The notes under the pieces are model-generated. The model ran no database searches. It had not been told where the DNA came from and saw only the letters and a list, made by a program, of their open reading frames with translations. From the NCBI RefSeq assembly GCF_000308755.1, contig NZ_BAGF01000002.1:185340-249339 (forward strand): a stretch of 64,000 bases of DNA. The letters run 5' to 3'. This document shows, piece after piece, positions 1 to 8,334 of this stretch. Each line of letters starts with the position of its first letter. Position 1 is the first letter of the stretch. Made by a program: the position numbers and the translations under genes. Source of the stretch: Nocardia pneumoniae NBRC 100136. Its GTDB lineage: Bacteria > Actinomycetota > Actinomycetes > Mycobacteriales > Mycobacteriaceae.

Positions 1-1665
1 GGTCTCGCGATGCTCGCGAACCTCACCTCCATCGTGATTCCACTGATGATCGCGCGGATCATCGATGGTCCGGTCGCGCATCGCGATCTCGCCGGCGCCA
101 TCGGTCCGGTGGCCGTTGTCTTGCTGCTCGGTCTGGCGGAGGCGGGCGGCGTGTGGGGACGCCGCTGGCTGATCGCCGCGCCGGCCACGCGCTTCGAGAT
201 CACCTTGCGCGCCAAGATATTCCGCAAGTTGCAGGCGCTGGCGATCGGCAGGCACGACGCCTGGGAGTCGGGTCAGCTGCTGTCGCGTGCGGTGGACGAC
301 CTGTCCACCATGCGGCGTTTCGTGTCGTTCGCGGGGCCGTTCCTGCTCGTCCACACCGTGATCATCCCGGTCGGGTTCGTCGCGCTCGTCGCGCTGAGCT
401 GGCGAATCGGCCTGATCTTCGCGATCGTGTCGATCCCGTTGGTAGTCATCTGTGTTCGTTTCGAACGCCGGTACTCGGTGGCCTCGCGGCGTTCCCAGGA
501 TCAGGCCGGTGACCTGGCCACCACCGCCGAGGAGTCGGCGCAGGGTGTGCGGGTGCTGAAGGCGTTCGGCCGCGGCGTGTTCTTCGGCCGCCGGTTCACC
601 GCCCAAGCGCGTGAGCTGCGGGAGACCGAGATGGTGAAAGCGCGATTGGACGCGACGCTGTGGTCGGGCATGGTGAGCTTGCCGCAGCTGGCCATCGCGT
701 TCGCGCTCGGCTACGGCGGTTACGCGGTCGCGCACGGCACGATGACGCTCGGCACGCTGGTCGCGGGCATCACGCTGGCGACTTTCCTGCAGTGGCCGAT
801 CATCTGGACCGGCTTCCTGCTCGCCGAGCTGAACGACGCGCGTACCGCCGCCGACCGGTATTGGGAGATCATCGATACGCCGATCGACATCACCGACCCG
901 GCCGAGCCGGTCGACCTGCCGGAGCGGGTCGATGGCGAACTGCGTTTGACGGGTGTACGTTTCGCCTTTCCAGACGCCGAAAATGCGGTGCTGGAAGATG
1001 TCTCGCTGAAGGTGCGTCCCGGCGAGACGGTGGCACTGGTCGGCGCGACCGGCGCAGGGAAGACGGCACTGCTCAACCTGATTCCGCGCCTGTACGACGT
1101 GACCGGTGGCGCGATCACCATCGACGGCATCGACATCGCCACGATGCGGGTCGCCGACCTGCGCTCACTGGTGTCGGTGGCGTTCGAGGACCCGGTGCTG
1201 TTCTCGGCGAGCGTGCGGGAGAACGTAGCGCTCGGCGATCCGTCCGCCACCGACGCCGATGTGCGCCGCGCACTGGAGGTGGCCCAGGCGACCGAGTTCG
1301 TGGACAACCTGCCCTGGGGATTGGACACCAGGATCGGCGAGCAGGGCCTGAGTCTGTCCGGTGGTCAGCGCCAGCGGCTCGCGCTGGCCCGCGCGGTGCT
1401 CACCGGTGCGGGAAAGCGCAGCCGGATCATGGTGCTCGACGACCCGCTGTCCGCGCTGGACGTGGAAACCGAGGAGCGGGTGCAGGCGCGGCTGCGCACC
1501 GTGCTGGCCGACGCGACGACGCTGCTGGTCGCGCACCGTCCGTCCACGGCGGCGCTGGCCGATCGGGTGGCGGTGCTCGCCGACGGCCGGATCGTCGCGG
1601 AGGGAACCCACGACCAGCTGCTGCGGACCAGCAAGAGATACCGAGAACTGATGGGAGGTGAGTAG
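1..1665 (+). CDS. ABC exporter half-transporter, chain 1 of a heterodimer (5' end cut by window)
   Basis: Membrane-embedded ABC exporter subunit with an N-terminal six-helix domain (about the first 300 residues) fused to a nucleotide-binding domain. The frame is open to base 1, and the first ATG at 10 leaves an unusually short N-terminus, so the true start probably lies outside the window. Counting from that ATG, Walker A GATGAGKT is near residue 345, signature LSGGQ near 449 and Walker B VLDDPLSALD near 474. Asp replaces the catalytic Glu after Walker B, so this chain carries the degenerate ATP site. The H-loop His (VAHRPST) is kept. The next gene starts 3 bp after its stop, so the two are probably co-transcribed and form a heterodimer. 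The substrate cannot be read from the sequence. Confidence 0.9.
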   Translation, partial: GLAMLANLTSIVIPLMIARIIDGPVAHRDLAGAIGPVAVVLLLGLAEAGGVWGRRWLIAAPATRFEITLRAKIFRKLQALAIGRHDAWESGQLLSRAVDDLSTMRRFVSFAGPFLLVHTVIIPVGFVALVALSWRIGLIFAIVSIPLVVICVRFERRYSVASRRSQDQAGDLATTAEESAQGVRVLKAFGRGVFFGRRFTAQARELRETEMVKARLDATLWSGMVSLPQLAIAFALGYGGYAVAHGTMTLGTLVAGITLATFLQWPIIWTGFLLAELNDARTAADRYWEIIDTPIDITDPAEPVDLPERVDGELRLTGVRFAFPDAENAVLEDVSLKVRPGETVALVGATGAGKTALLNLIPRLYDVTGGAITIDGIDIATMRVADLRSLVSVAFEDPVLFSASVRENVALGDPSATDADVRRALEVAQATEFVDNLPWGLDTRIGEQGLSLSGGQRQRLALARAVLTGAGKRSRIMVLDDPLSALDVETEERVQARLRTVLADATTLLVAHRPSTAALADRVAVLADGRIVAEGTHDQLLRTSKRYRELMGGE

Positions 1666-1667
1666 CC

Positions 1668-3542
1668 ATGAGCACCGAGACGATCGTTTCGAAAGACGAA
1701 TCGGCGCAGGATGATTCGGGCCGAAAGGACGAGGCGGCCGACTGGCGCGGTATCGCCAGCGAGGATAAGGAGATCACCGAGACCGGAAACCTGGTGCTGG
1801 CCGGTCGGTCCCGGCGGCTGCTGGTCGAGCTGGTCCGGCCCTACCGCAAGCTGGCCGCCCTCGCGCTGGTGCTCATCGTGGTGGACAACATCGCCATGGT
1901 GTCGGCGCCGCTGTTCATCGCGCACGGTTTGGACACCGGCATCGCGCGCGGCGCCGCCGGCGACTGGGCGCCGCTGGCCTGGTCCGTGGCCGGGTACCTC
2001 GGGTCGGTGCTGGTGGGCGTGCTCACCACCTTCTCCTTCCTCCGGGTGTCCGGCAGGCTGAGCCAGAGCGTGCTGTTCGACCTGCGGGTGCGCTCGTTCA
2101 CGCATATGCAGCGCCTCAGCGTCGCCTTCCACGAGAAGTACACCTCGGGCAAGGTGGTCGCCCGGCTCACCGGCGATATCGAGACCCTGCAGGATCTGCT
2201 GGAGAGCGCGCTCAACCAGGCGTTGAGCGCGATCCTCTCGGTGCTGACCATCGCGGCGTTGCTGATCTACCTGGACCAGGTCCTCGCCGCGATCGTGCTG
2301 GCCGGCTTCGTCCCGCTGGTGCTGGTCACCCGCTGGGCGCAGCGCAGGCAGCGGGCGGGCTACCGCCGCACCCGCGGCGCGATCGCGAAGGTGGTGGTGC
2401 AGTTCGTCGAGTCGATGGGCGGCATGCGAGCGGTGCAGGCGTTTCGCCGCGAGCAGCGCAACGAATCGGTGCTCGCCATCGAGGACGCCGAATTCCGCGA
2501 GGCGACCACCGCGGCCATGCGCGGCATGGGCGATTACGCCGGACTGACCAAACTGCTCGGCAACCTGACCACGGTGACCATCATCGTGGTCGGCGCGTGG
2601 CGGGTGATCGAGGGCGACCTCGCGGTCGGCGTACTCGCGGCCTACCTGCTGTATCTCAACCAGTTCTACGGTCCGCTGGACGAACTCGCCCAGGTGTTCA
2701 ACGCCTACCAGTCCGCCGCGGCGGCGCTGGAGAAGATCTCGGGCGTGCTGGAGGAGCAGCCCTCGGTGCCGGAGCCAGCGAAGCCGGTGGCCTTGGGCAA
2801 GGCGTCCGGTGCGCTGCGGATGGACCAGGTGTGGTTCGGGTACGGCGCGGATTCGCGTCCGGTGCTGCCCGAGTTCACCCTGGAGATCCCGGCCGGTCAG
2901 GTGATCGCGCTGGTGGGCGCCACCGGGGCGGGCAAGTCCACGCTGGCCAAGCTGCTGACGCGGTTCTACGACCCGTCCGGCGGCACGGTCACCCTGGACG
3001 GCGTCGACCTGCGCGACCTGTCCGACGCCGATCTGCGGCGCAACGTGGTGATGGTCACCCAGGAGTCCTACCTGTTCTCCGGCTCGGTGGCCGACAACAT
3101 CCGGCTCGGCAGGCCCGAGGCCACCGACGCGGAGGTGTTCGCCGCGGCACGTGCGGTGGGTCTGCACGACTTCGTGCGGGCGCTGCCCGAGGGCTTCGCC
3201 ACCGACGTGCGCAAACGCGGAGGCAGGCTCTCGGCGGGTCAGCGGCAGCTGGTCGCGTTCGCGCGGGTGTTCCTGGCCGATCCGGCCGTGATCGTGCTGG
3301 ACGAGGCCACCTCGAGCCTGGACATCCCGAGCGAGCGGCTGGTGCAGCGGGCGTTGGAGACCGTGCTGCGCGGGCGCACGGCGGTGATCATCGCGCACCG
3401 GTTGTCCACGGTGGCGATCGCGGACCGGGTGCTGGTGCTCGAATCGGGCCGGATCGTCGAGGACGGCGCACCGGACGCTCTGATCGCGGGTACCGGCCGG
3501 TTCGCGGGCTTGCACGCCGCGTGGCGGGAGTCGCTGGTGTGA
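1668..3542 (+). CDS. ABC exporter half-transporter, chain 2 of a heterodimer
   Basis: A 624-residue fused permease/ATPase of the ABC exporter class. A hydrophilic N-terminal extension of about 50 residues precedes the six-helix domain. Walker A GATGAGKS lies near residue 417, the signature near 521 and canonical Walker B VLDEATSSLD near 542. The signature reads LSAGQ rather than LSGGQ. This complements chain 1: chain 2's good Walker B pairs with chain 1's LSGGQ to form the hydrolytic site, while chain 1's Asp-for-Glu Walker B pairs with LSAGQ at the silent site. That pattern is typical of heterodimeric multidrug/lipid exporters. ATG start 3 bp after the upstream stop. Substrate unknown. Confidence 0.92.
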   Translation: MSTETIVSKDESAQDDSGRKDEAADWRGIASEDKEITETGNLVLAGRSRRLLVELVRPYRKLAALALVLIVVDNIAMVSAPLFIAHGLDTGIARGAAGDWAPLAWSVAGYLGSVLVGVLTTFSFLRVSGRLSQSVLFDLRVRSFTHMQRLSVAFHEKYTSGKVVARLTGDIETLQDLLESALNQALSAILSVLTIAALLIYLDQVLAAIVLAGFVPLVLVTRWAQRRQRAGYRRTRGAIAKVVVQFVESMGGMRAVQAFRREQRNESVLAIEDAEFREATTAAMRGMGDYAGLTKLLGNLTTVTIIVVGAWRVIEGDLAVGVLAAYLLYLNQFYGPLDELAQVFNAYQSAAAALEKISGVLEEQPSVPEPAKPVALGKASGALRMDQVWFGYGADSRPVLPEFTLEIPAGQVIALVGATGAGKSTLAKLLTRFYDPSGGTVTLDGVDLRDLSDADLRRNVVMVTQESYLFSGSVADNIRLGRPEATDAEVFAAARAVGLHDFVRALPEGFATDVRKRGGRLSAGQRQLVAFARVFLADPAVIVLDEATSSLDIPSERLVQRALETVLRGRTAVIIAHRLSTVAIADRVLVLESGRIVEDGAPDALIAGTGRFAGLHAAWRESLV

Positions 3543-3589
3543 TGCGCGAGGTATGCGGGTGTGGGCTGAATGTCGCTTACGGTAGATAC

Positions 3590-4204
3590 GTGACGACCCA
3601 AGCCTCCGACCCCGAGAGCCGCGCCGAGAGCCCGCAGGAATCCCGGTGGCCGGCGATCCTCACCTGGCGCGCCCACGACGCGTCGCGGATGGAGTCGGTG
3701 CGGGTGACGCTCAACGGCAACCGCATCCGAGCCGCCGGGCGCATGATCGGCGGCGCGTGTGCGGAACATCCCGCGTTCAGCGCGTCATATGACCTGGTCA
3801 CCGACGAGAACGGCGCCACGAAGCGCCTCTCGCTGCGTACCACGACGGCCGCCGGTGAGCGGCACGCCTCGATCGCACGCGACGAGGAGAACTACTGGCT
3901 CATCGACGCGGGTGGCAACCACGTGCGCTCCACCTTCGCGGGCGCGCTGGACGTGGACGTGGTGCTCAGCCCGTTCTTCAACACCCTGCCGATCCGCCGC
4001 TACGACCTCCAGCACGCGGTCGAGGACGTGCAGGTCCCGGTGGTCTACGTCCGCCTGCCCGACCTGCTCGTCCAGGAGGCCACGCTGATCTACAGCAGCG
4101 CGGCCGACGGCATCAGCGTGCTGTCCCCGGTCTCCAGCGCGACCGTCACCGTCGACGCCGACGGCTTCCTGCTGGACTACCCGGGCCTGGCCGAGCGCAT
4201 CTGA
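3590..4204 (+). CDS. Putative glycolipid-binding family protein
   Basis: A 204-residue soluble protein resembling the putative glycolipid-binding family (PF06475/DUF1089). An early 'TWRAHDASRMESVRV' segment is followed by alternating short beta strands such as YDLVTDENGATKRLSL, and near the end comes the family-like 'FFNTLPIRR'. There is no signal peptide or membrane segment, so it is likely cytoplasmic. GTG at 3590 was chosen because the conserved region begins shortly after it. A TANNNT -10 motif (3578-3583) ends 6 nt before the GTG, which suggests a leaderless message. It lies 47 bp downstream of the ABC pair on the same strand. The biochemical role is unknown; assignment is by resemblance only. 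Confidence 0.7.
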   Translation: MTTQASDPESRAESPQESRWPAILTWRAHDASRMESVRVTLNGNRIRAAGRMIGGACAEHPAFSASYDLVTDENGATKRLSLRTTTAAGERHASIARDEENYWLIDAGGNHVRSTFAGALDVDVVLSPFFNTLPIRRYDLQHAVEDVQVPVVYVRLPDLLVQEATLIYSSAADGISVLSPVSSATVTVDADGFLLDYPGLAERI

Positions 4205-4542
4205 CCGGACCCGACGACCGAGATATCGCGCTCGCGAGCCGTGCGCTGCGCGTTTCGGATCGTCGGCTGTGCGCGCCGGTATGAACGCCATGCCGAGACA
4301 CGGGAGGTGCAAGTCGACAGCGGGCTCGTATACGTCACTCGACGAGGGAAGGGCGCGTCAGTCGGCGGGCGTTCAGTTCAGCACCTCACGTTGTCCTTGC
4401 AGGCGGTGGTGGTTGTGCCGGGCTGAACGGGTTCCAACCGCGCGGTTCAGCCCCCTCAGGTGAGGATGCCGCCGCGCTTCTCGGCTGCGTGAGTTTCCCG
4501 CCAATTCTGTCGTCGCGGCGGGTAACCATCTGACCGCGCCGT
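4205..4542. other. Intergenic stretch with decayed copy of the tyrA 3' end
   Basis: 338 bp between two convergent genes with no credible coding frame. Bases 4445-4492 resemble 4541-4589 (the last codons and stop of tyrA) at roughly 70-75 percent, including the shared GTTCAGCCC, GGTGA and GCCGCC blocks at a spacing of 96 bp. This looks like a decayed partial duplication of the tyrA C-terminal codons. No clear terminator hairpin was found. Confidence 0.4.
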
Positions 4543-5493
4543 TCAGCCCAGCCGGGTGATGACGCCGCCACGGTTTCCAGCCGCGCGCAAGTCCTCCAGC
4601 CAGTTGGGAGCACCTGGCCGGACATCGGTGACCTCCCAGCGCCGCGCCGATTCGTAGCGTTGTCGTGCGTCGTGGCCCGCTTCGACCAGGTCCGCGAGGG
4701 ATTGCTTCTCACGCAGGCTCTCGCGCGCCGAGCCGAGCACTCGGAGTGTTTCGTCCAGAACTTCCAGCAGCGCGGCGGAATTCGGTTCGCAGATCGCGCG
4801 CACCAGATCCGGCGCGGTACCGGCGACCCGAGTTCCATCGCGGAACGATCCGGCCGCGAGGCCGAGCGCGAGCTCGCCGCCCGCGGCGCCAGCCGTGGCC
4901 AGCGCCTCGGCGAGCACATGCGGAAGGTGGGAGATGCGGGCCACGGCGCGATCATGCTCCGCGGCCACGACCGGGACCACCACGGCTCCGCAGTCCAGGG
5001 CGAGCCGCACTACGCGGCTCCACGGTTCGGCGTGCGTTCCCTCGTCCACGCCGACAGCCCACACCGCGTCGCGGAACAGTTCCGGATCGGTCGCGGCCCA
5101 TCCGGATTCGGCGGTGCCCGCCATCGGATGACCGCCGACGTACCGGTCGGCCAGACCGTGCGCGCGCACGGCCGCCGCGACCGGCGCCTTCACGCTCACC
5201 ACGTCGGTGAGCGTGCAGCCCGGCGCGTAGGTGGCGATCGCGGAGAGCATCCGCTCCACCGCGGGCATCGGCACCGCGACCACGATCAGCGCGTCCGTTT
5301 CCGCGGCGCGTCGCAACGTGGCGGTCAAGTCTTCGGTGACGTCGAATCCGTCGGCGCGTGCGGCCCGCGCACCCGAGGCCGAGCGGTTGTATCCCCAGCA
5401 GGCATAGCCCGCGGCGACGGCCGCGCGCAGCAACGACCCACCGATCAGGCCCGTCCCGAGGACACACACGGGTGCTTTCTTCGCCGAAGTCAC
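4543..5493 (-). CDS. tyrA: Prephenate dehydrogenase
   Basis: A 316-residue cytoplasmic enzyme of tyrosine biosynthesis that oxidatively decarboxylates prephenate to 4-hydroxyphenylpyruvate with NAD(P). The N-terminal Rossmann motif is G13-T-G15-L-I-G18 in VLGTGLIGGS. The substrate region has GGHPMAGTAESGW, the family pattern around the catalytic His, followed by the helical C-terminal half (ARISHLPHVLAEAL). GTG start. It is divergent from the TadA-associated gene, with 58 bp between the two starts. The same tyrA / TadA-partner / tadA order is what I recall for M. tuberculosis Rv3754-Rv3753c-Rv3752c. No ACT domain is evident at the C-terminus. Confidence 0.93.
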   Translation of the reverse strand: MTSAKKAPVCVLGTGLIGGSLLRAAVAAGYACWGYNRSASGARAARADGFDVTEDLTATLRRAAETDALIVVAVPMPAVERMLSAIATYAPGCTLTDVVSVKAPVAAAVRAHGLADRYVGGHPMAGTAESGWAATDPELFRDAVWAVGVDEGTHAEPWSRVVRLALDCGAVVVPVVAAEHDRAVARISHLPHVLAEALATAGAAGGELALGLAAGSFRDGTRVAGTAPDLVRAICEPNSAALLEVLDETLRVLGSARESLREKQSLADLVEAGHDARQRYESARRWEVTDVRPGAPNWLEDLRAAGNRGGVITRLG

Positions 5494-5551
5494 CGGAACA
5501 GATTGGCATACGACTTCAACATTTCAGCTCGAGCAGACTACCGTTGCGGCC

Positions 5552-6091
5552 ATGGCAGCACAGCGCTCGGGCACGAACAGGGCGGCGTCGGAAGATTTCG
5601 ACGACGTGGAAGGGTTCGCAGTGGCGGTTGTCCGCGAGGAAGGCAAGTGGCGATGCAGCCCGCTGAGCCGGGCCGCGCTCACCGATTTGTCCGCCGCGGA
5701 AAACGAACTCAAGGCTTTGCGCAGCTCCGGGGCGGTATTCGGCCTGCTCGACATCGACGACGAGTTCTTCATCGTGCTACGGCCCGCGCCCAGTGGCACC
5801 CGCATGCTGGTGTCGGACGCGACGGCCGCGATCGATTACGACATCGCCGCCGACGTCCTGGAGGCGTTGAACGTCGACATCCCCGACATCGACCCGGACG
5901 AGCTCGACGACGTCGAGCCGTGGGAGGAGGGCGACCTCGGTGTGCTCGCCGATCTCGGCCTGCCCGAGCCGGTGCTGAGCGTCATCCTCGCCGAGACCGA
6001 CCTCTACCCGGATGAGCAACTCGGCATGATCGCCCAGCGGCTGGGCTTCGCAGGCGAATTCTCCGCGGTGCTGGACAAGCTGCCGCGCTGA
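5552..6091 (+). CDS. tRNA adenosine deaminase-associated protein
   Basis: A 179-residue acidic actinobacterial protein that typically sits just upstream of tadA. N-terminal segment FDDVEGFAVAVVREEGKW is followed by a beta-rich core containing FGLLDIDDEFFIVLRP and a helical C-terminus (LYPDEQLGMIAQRLGF). A one-base gap separates its stop from the tadA GTG, so translational coupling is likely. TACCGT at 5539-5544 ends 7 nt before the ATG, consistent with a leaderless transcript. Its molecular role is not established; the link to tRNA wobble deamination rests on conserved neighbourhood. Confidence 0.85.
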   Translation: MAAQRSGTNRAASEDFDDVEGFAVAVVREEGKWRCSPLSRAALTDLSAAENELKALRSSGAVFGLLDIDDEFFIVLRPAPSGTRMLVSDATAAIDYDIAADVLEALNVDIPDIDPDELDDVEPWEEGDLGVLADLGLPEPVLSVILAETDLYPDEQLGMIAQRLGFAGEFSAVLDKLPR

Positions 6092-6092
6092 C

Positions 6093-6566
6093 GTGCCAGT
6101 TCTGCCGGAGGCGATTCCGTCGGACGTCGAGATGATGCGCGTCGCCCTCGACGCCGCGGCCGCCGCGGGGGAGCGGGACGTACCCGTCGGCGCGGTGGTG
6201 TTCGACTCCACCGGAAGGGAACTCGCCCGCGCGGCGAACGCCAGGGAAGCGCTCGGTGACCCGACCGCGCATGCCGAGATCCTGGCGCTGCGCCGCGCGG
6301 CCGCGGTTCACGGCGACGGGTGGCGGCTGGAAGGCGCTACCCTCGCCGTCACGCTGGAACCGTGCACGATGTGCGCGGGCGCGCTGGTGCTGGCCCGGGT
6401 CGGCCGGTTGATTTTCGGCGCGTGGGAGCCGAAGACCGGTGCCGTCGGCTCGCTGTGGGACGTGGTTCGGGACCGTCGGCTCAATCATCGACCCGAAGTG
6501 CGCGGCGGCGTGCTCGAGGCCGAGTGCGCGGCGTTGCTCGACGAGTTCTTCCGCGCCCAGCGCTGA
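6093..6566 (+). CDS. tadA: tRNA-specific adenosine deaminase
   Basis: A 157-residue zinc-dependent deaminase that converts A34 to inosine in tRNA-Arg(ACG). The cytidine-deaminase fold signature is complete: H60-A-E62 provides the first zinc ligand and the proton-shuttle Glu, and P90-C91-x-x-C94 the other two ligands. The segment DVPVGAVVFDSTGRELA matches the family N-terminus. GTG start one base after the upstream stop. The length is normal for bacterial TadA. Followed by tRNA-Ser. A general nucleoside deaminase is the alternative, but context and motifs favour TadA. Confidence 0.9.
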   Translation: MPVLPEAIPSDVEMMRVALDAAAAAGERDVPVGAVVFDSTGRELARAANAREALGDPTAHAEILALRRAAAVHGDGWRLEGATLAVTLEPCTMCAGALVLARVGRLIFGAWEPKTGAVGSLWDVVRDRRLNHRPEVRGGVLEAECAALLDEFFRAQR

Positions 6567-6632
6567 GCGCGGCGTCATCCCAGGTCACCAGGCGATTTAG
6601 CGATCCGGCGACGGTCCGGTATGGTTGTCGGC

Positions 6633-6720
6633 GGTGGCGTGTCCGAGCGGCCTAAGGAGCACGCCTCGAAAGCGTGTGAGGGGTAACCCCCCTCCGAGGG
6701 TTCAAATCCCTCCGCCACCG
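6633..6720 (+). tRNA. tRNA-Ser (anticodon CGA)
   Basis: An 88-nt class II tRNA. The acceptor arms 6633-6639 and 6713-6719 pair perfectly, with discriminator G at 6720. The anticodon stem CACGC/GCGTG encloses loop CTCGAAA, giving anticodon CGA, which reads UCG. A long variable arm and a TTCAAAT T-loop are present. CCA is not encoded. A strong hairpin terminator follows 10 nt downstream. Confidence 0.95.
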
Positions 6721-6730
6721 CTGCACTCGT

Positions 6731-6765
6731 GCCCGGCTCATGCTCATGGAGAGCATGAGCCGGGC
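6731..6765 (+). terminator. Rho-independent-type terminator after tRNA-Ser
   Basis: A perfect 15-bp stem (6731-6745 with 6751-6765), a 5-nt loop and a short T-containing tail TCGTTTCGT. It lies 10 nt after tRNA-Ser(CGA). Confidence 0.8.
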
Positions 6766-6912
6766 TCGTTTCGTCATATCTTGTGTAGGGTGCAACACCC
6801 ACAACCCGCCCGTCGTCGGGCTGGGCAGAGTTCGAGTAACGTCCCGTAGATTCGCGCTGGTGAGTGGTTTGCTCCGCCGGACGAGGCGCTATCAGCCGAA
6901 GGAGGCCACGCG

Positions 6913-7368
6913 GTGACCGGACCAGACCATCACTACTGGATGAACCGGGCTATCGAGCTCGCGCGCCTGTGCCCGGTGGTCGAAGGCGCGTTCTCGGTGG
7001 GCGCGGTGATCGTCGCCGACGGTATGGAGATCTCCGCCGGGTACTCCCGTGAGACCGATCCGAAGGAACACGCCGAGGAGGCCGCGCTGAACAAGCTCGA
7101 CGCGGCCGACCCGCGATTGGCGCGGGCCACGCTCTACAGCACGCTGGAGCCGTGCTCGGAGCGCGCGACCAAGACCCGCCTGCCTTGCACCGACCGGATA
7201 CTGCGGGCCGGTATCCCGGTGGCGGTGATCGCGTGGCGGGAGCCGTCGACGTTCGTCGCGAACTGCGTCGGTGTGGAAAAGCTCCAGCAGGCGGGCGTCA
7301 CGGTGATCGAGCTGCCCGAGCTGGCGGAGGCGGCGATGTCGATGAACCGGCACCTCGACCTGTCCTAG
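6913..7368 (+). CDS. RibD/dCMP-type deaminase domain protein
   Basis: A 151-residue single-domain zinc deaminase. H53-A-E55 and P80-C81 with C92 form the cytidine-deaminase zinc site. The spacing of the two Cys (10 residues between) and the text EPCSERATKTRLPC resemble the pyrimidine deaminase half of RibD rather than TadA. No reductase domain is attached and no other riboflavin genes are nearby, so the substrate is open: 2,5-diaminopyrimidine, dCMP or another base. GTG start with a strong AGGAGG about 8 nt upstream. It lies 192 bp after tRNA-Ser and converges with the ABM-domain gene. Confidence 0.8.
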   Translation: MTGPDHHYWMNRAIELARLCPVVEGAFSVGAVIVADGMEISAGYSRETDPKEHAEEAALNKLDAADPRLARATLYSTLEPCSERATKTRLPCTDRILRAGIPVAVIAWREPSTFVANCVGVEKLQQAGVTVIELPELAEAAMSMNRHLDLS

Positions 7369-7371
7369 CGC

Positions 7372-8325
7372 TCACTGGTCGTAGTCCCAGTACTGGAGCC
7401 ATTTCGCCGAAGCGAACAGCAGCAGCGTCAGCGCGTAGAGCACGACGATCACCGCGGCGCCGGCGGCGCTGATCCGCCAGCCCGCGCCGTCGATCGGATC
7501 GAGCCAGCGCCGGAACCGCGCCGCGACCGCAGGGGACAGAAAATAGCTCATCAGCCCGACACTGACGATCTGGCTCAGCCACATCGCCAGCCACGGCTGC
7601 GCTCCGATCCGGTCCAGCACCGGGCCCAGGAATCGCGACAGCGTCATCACCGTCGGATACAGCACCAGCAGCACCAACATGGCGGTCTTCCACGTCGGCG
7701 TCATCCGGGTCGCGCCGTCGACCGTTCGCACGGTGGACCCGAACGGCGTGGTGTGTGCCGCCACGGTGAAGTCCTCGGTCAGTTTCGCGCGTAACTCCGG
7801 CAAGGCGGCGGCGCGTTCCTCCGAGCGCATCCAGTCCGACAGCTGGCCTCCCGTCCGGAATCGCAACACCGAAAACCAGCGCCCGTTATGGCCGGGCGGG
7901 AAGAGGGCCGCGCCCTCGAATCCCGGGAACTCCGAACTCACCGCGACGAGTCGCGCTTCGGTCGCCGCGAATTCGGCTTCTTTGCCGCGGGTCACGCTGT
8001 GCCGGAATACACCGATCCCCGGTGGCGGCATTTCTCCGTCGACGATGATCAGGTCCGAGCTCTTGCGACGAAATCCGAGCGACTCGCCTTCACCCAGCCA
8101 GCGTGCTCGCTCCGCGGAATCCAGGAAATGGTGCAGCAGTCGTTCGGACCGAAACGTGACGCTGAAACCCGGCTCCAGCAGCGGATCCTCGGTCATCGCA
8201 ATGGAGGCACTCATGAATCCCTCGCGACTTTCGGCGATTTCGGTCATCCGTGCCAGCCAGGATCGAAAACCCGCGTCGTCGGCGGGGCGGTGGAAGACAG
8301 TGACGGCGGTGGCGGCAGCGTCCAT
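7372..8325 (-). CDS. Antibiotic-biosynthesis-monooxygenase (ABM) domain membrane protein
   Basis: A 317-residue protein with two tandem ABM-like dimeric alpha/beta barrel halves. The first is about residues 5-95, beginning VTVFHRPADDAGF. The second is about 100-200, containing GIGVFRHSVTRGKEAEF and the family-like FPGFEGAALF...W.SVLRF. A C-terminal membrane domain has about three hydrophobic helices: MLVLLVLYPTVMTLSRFL, a second near LAMWLSQIVSVGLMSYFL, and a third near AAGAAVIVVLYALTLLLF. Such ABM-plus-transmembrane proteins occur in actinobacteria and proteobacteria without a defined function. It starts 9 bp after the guanine deaminase stop, so it is probably co-transcribed. Confidence 0.75.
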   Translation of the reverse strand: MDAAATAVTVFHRPADDAGFRSWLARMTEIAESREGFMSASIAMTEDPLLEPGFSVTFRSERLLHHFLDSAERARWLGEGESLGFRRKSSDLIIVDGEMPPPGIGVFRHSVTRGKEAEFAATEARLVAVSSEFPGFEGAALFPPGHNGRWFSVLRFRTGGQLSDWMRSEERAAALPELRAKLTEDFTVAAHTTPFGSTVRTVDGATRMTPTWKTAMLVLLVLYPTVMTLSRFLGPVLDRIGAQPWLAMWLSQIVSVGLMSYFLSPAVAARFRRWLDPIDGAGWRISAAGAAVIVVLYALTLLLFASAKWLQYWDYDQ

Positions 8326-8334
8326 GGACGGCTT

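Noticed and set aside
1365..3515. 716-codon open frame on the minus strand
   Set aside because: Lies opposite the ABC exporter pair; translation is His/Arg/Gln-rich shadow without domains.
4241..4463. Two small plus-strand open frames
   Set aside because: No ribosome-binding site, poor codon use, and they overlap the decayed tyrA duplicate.
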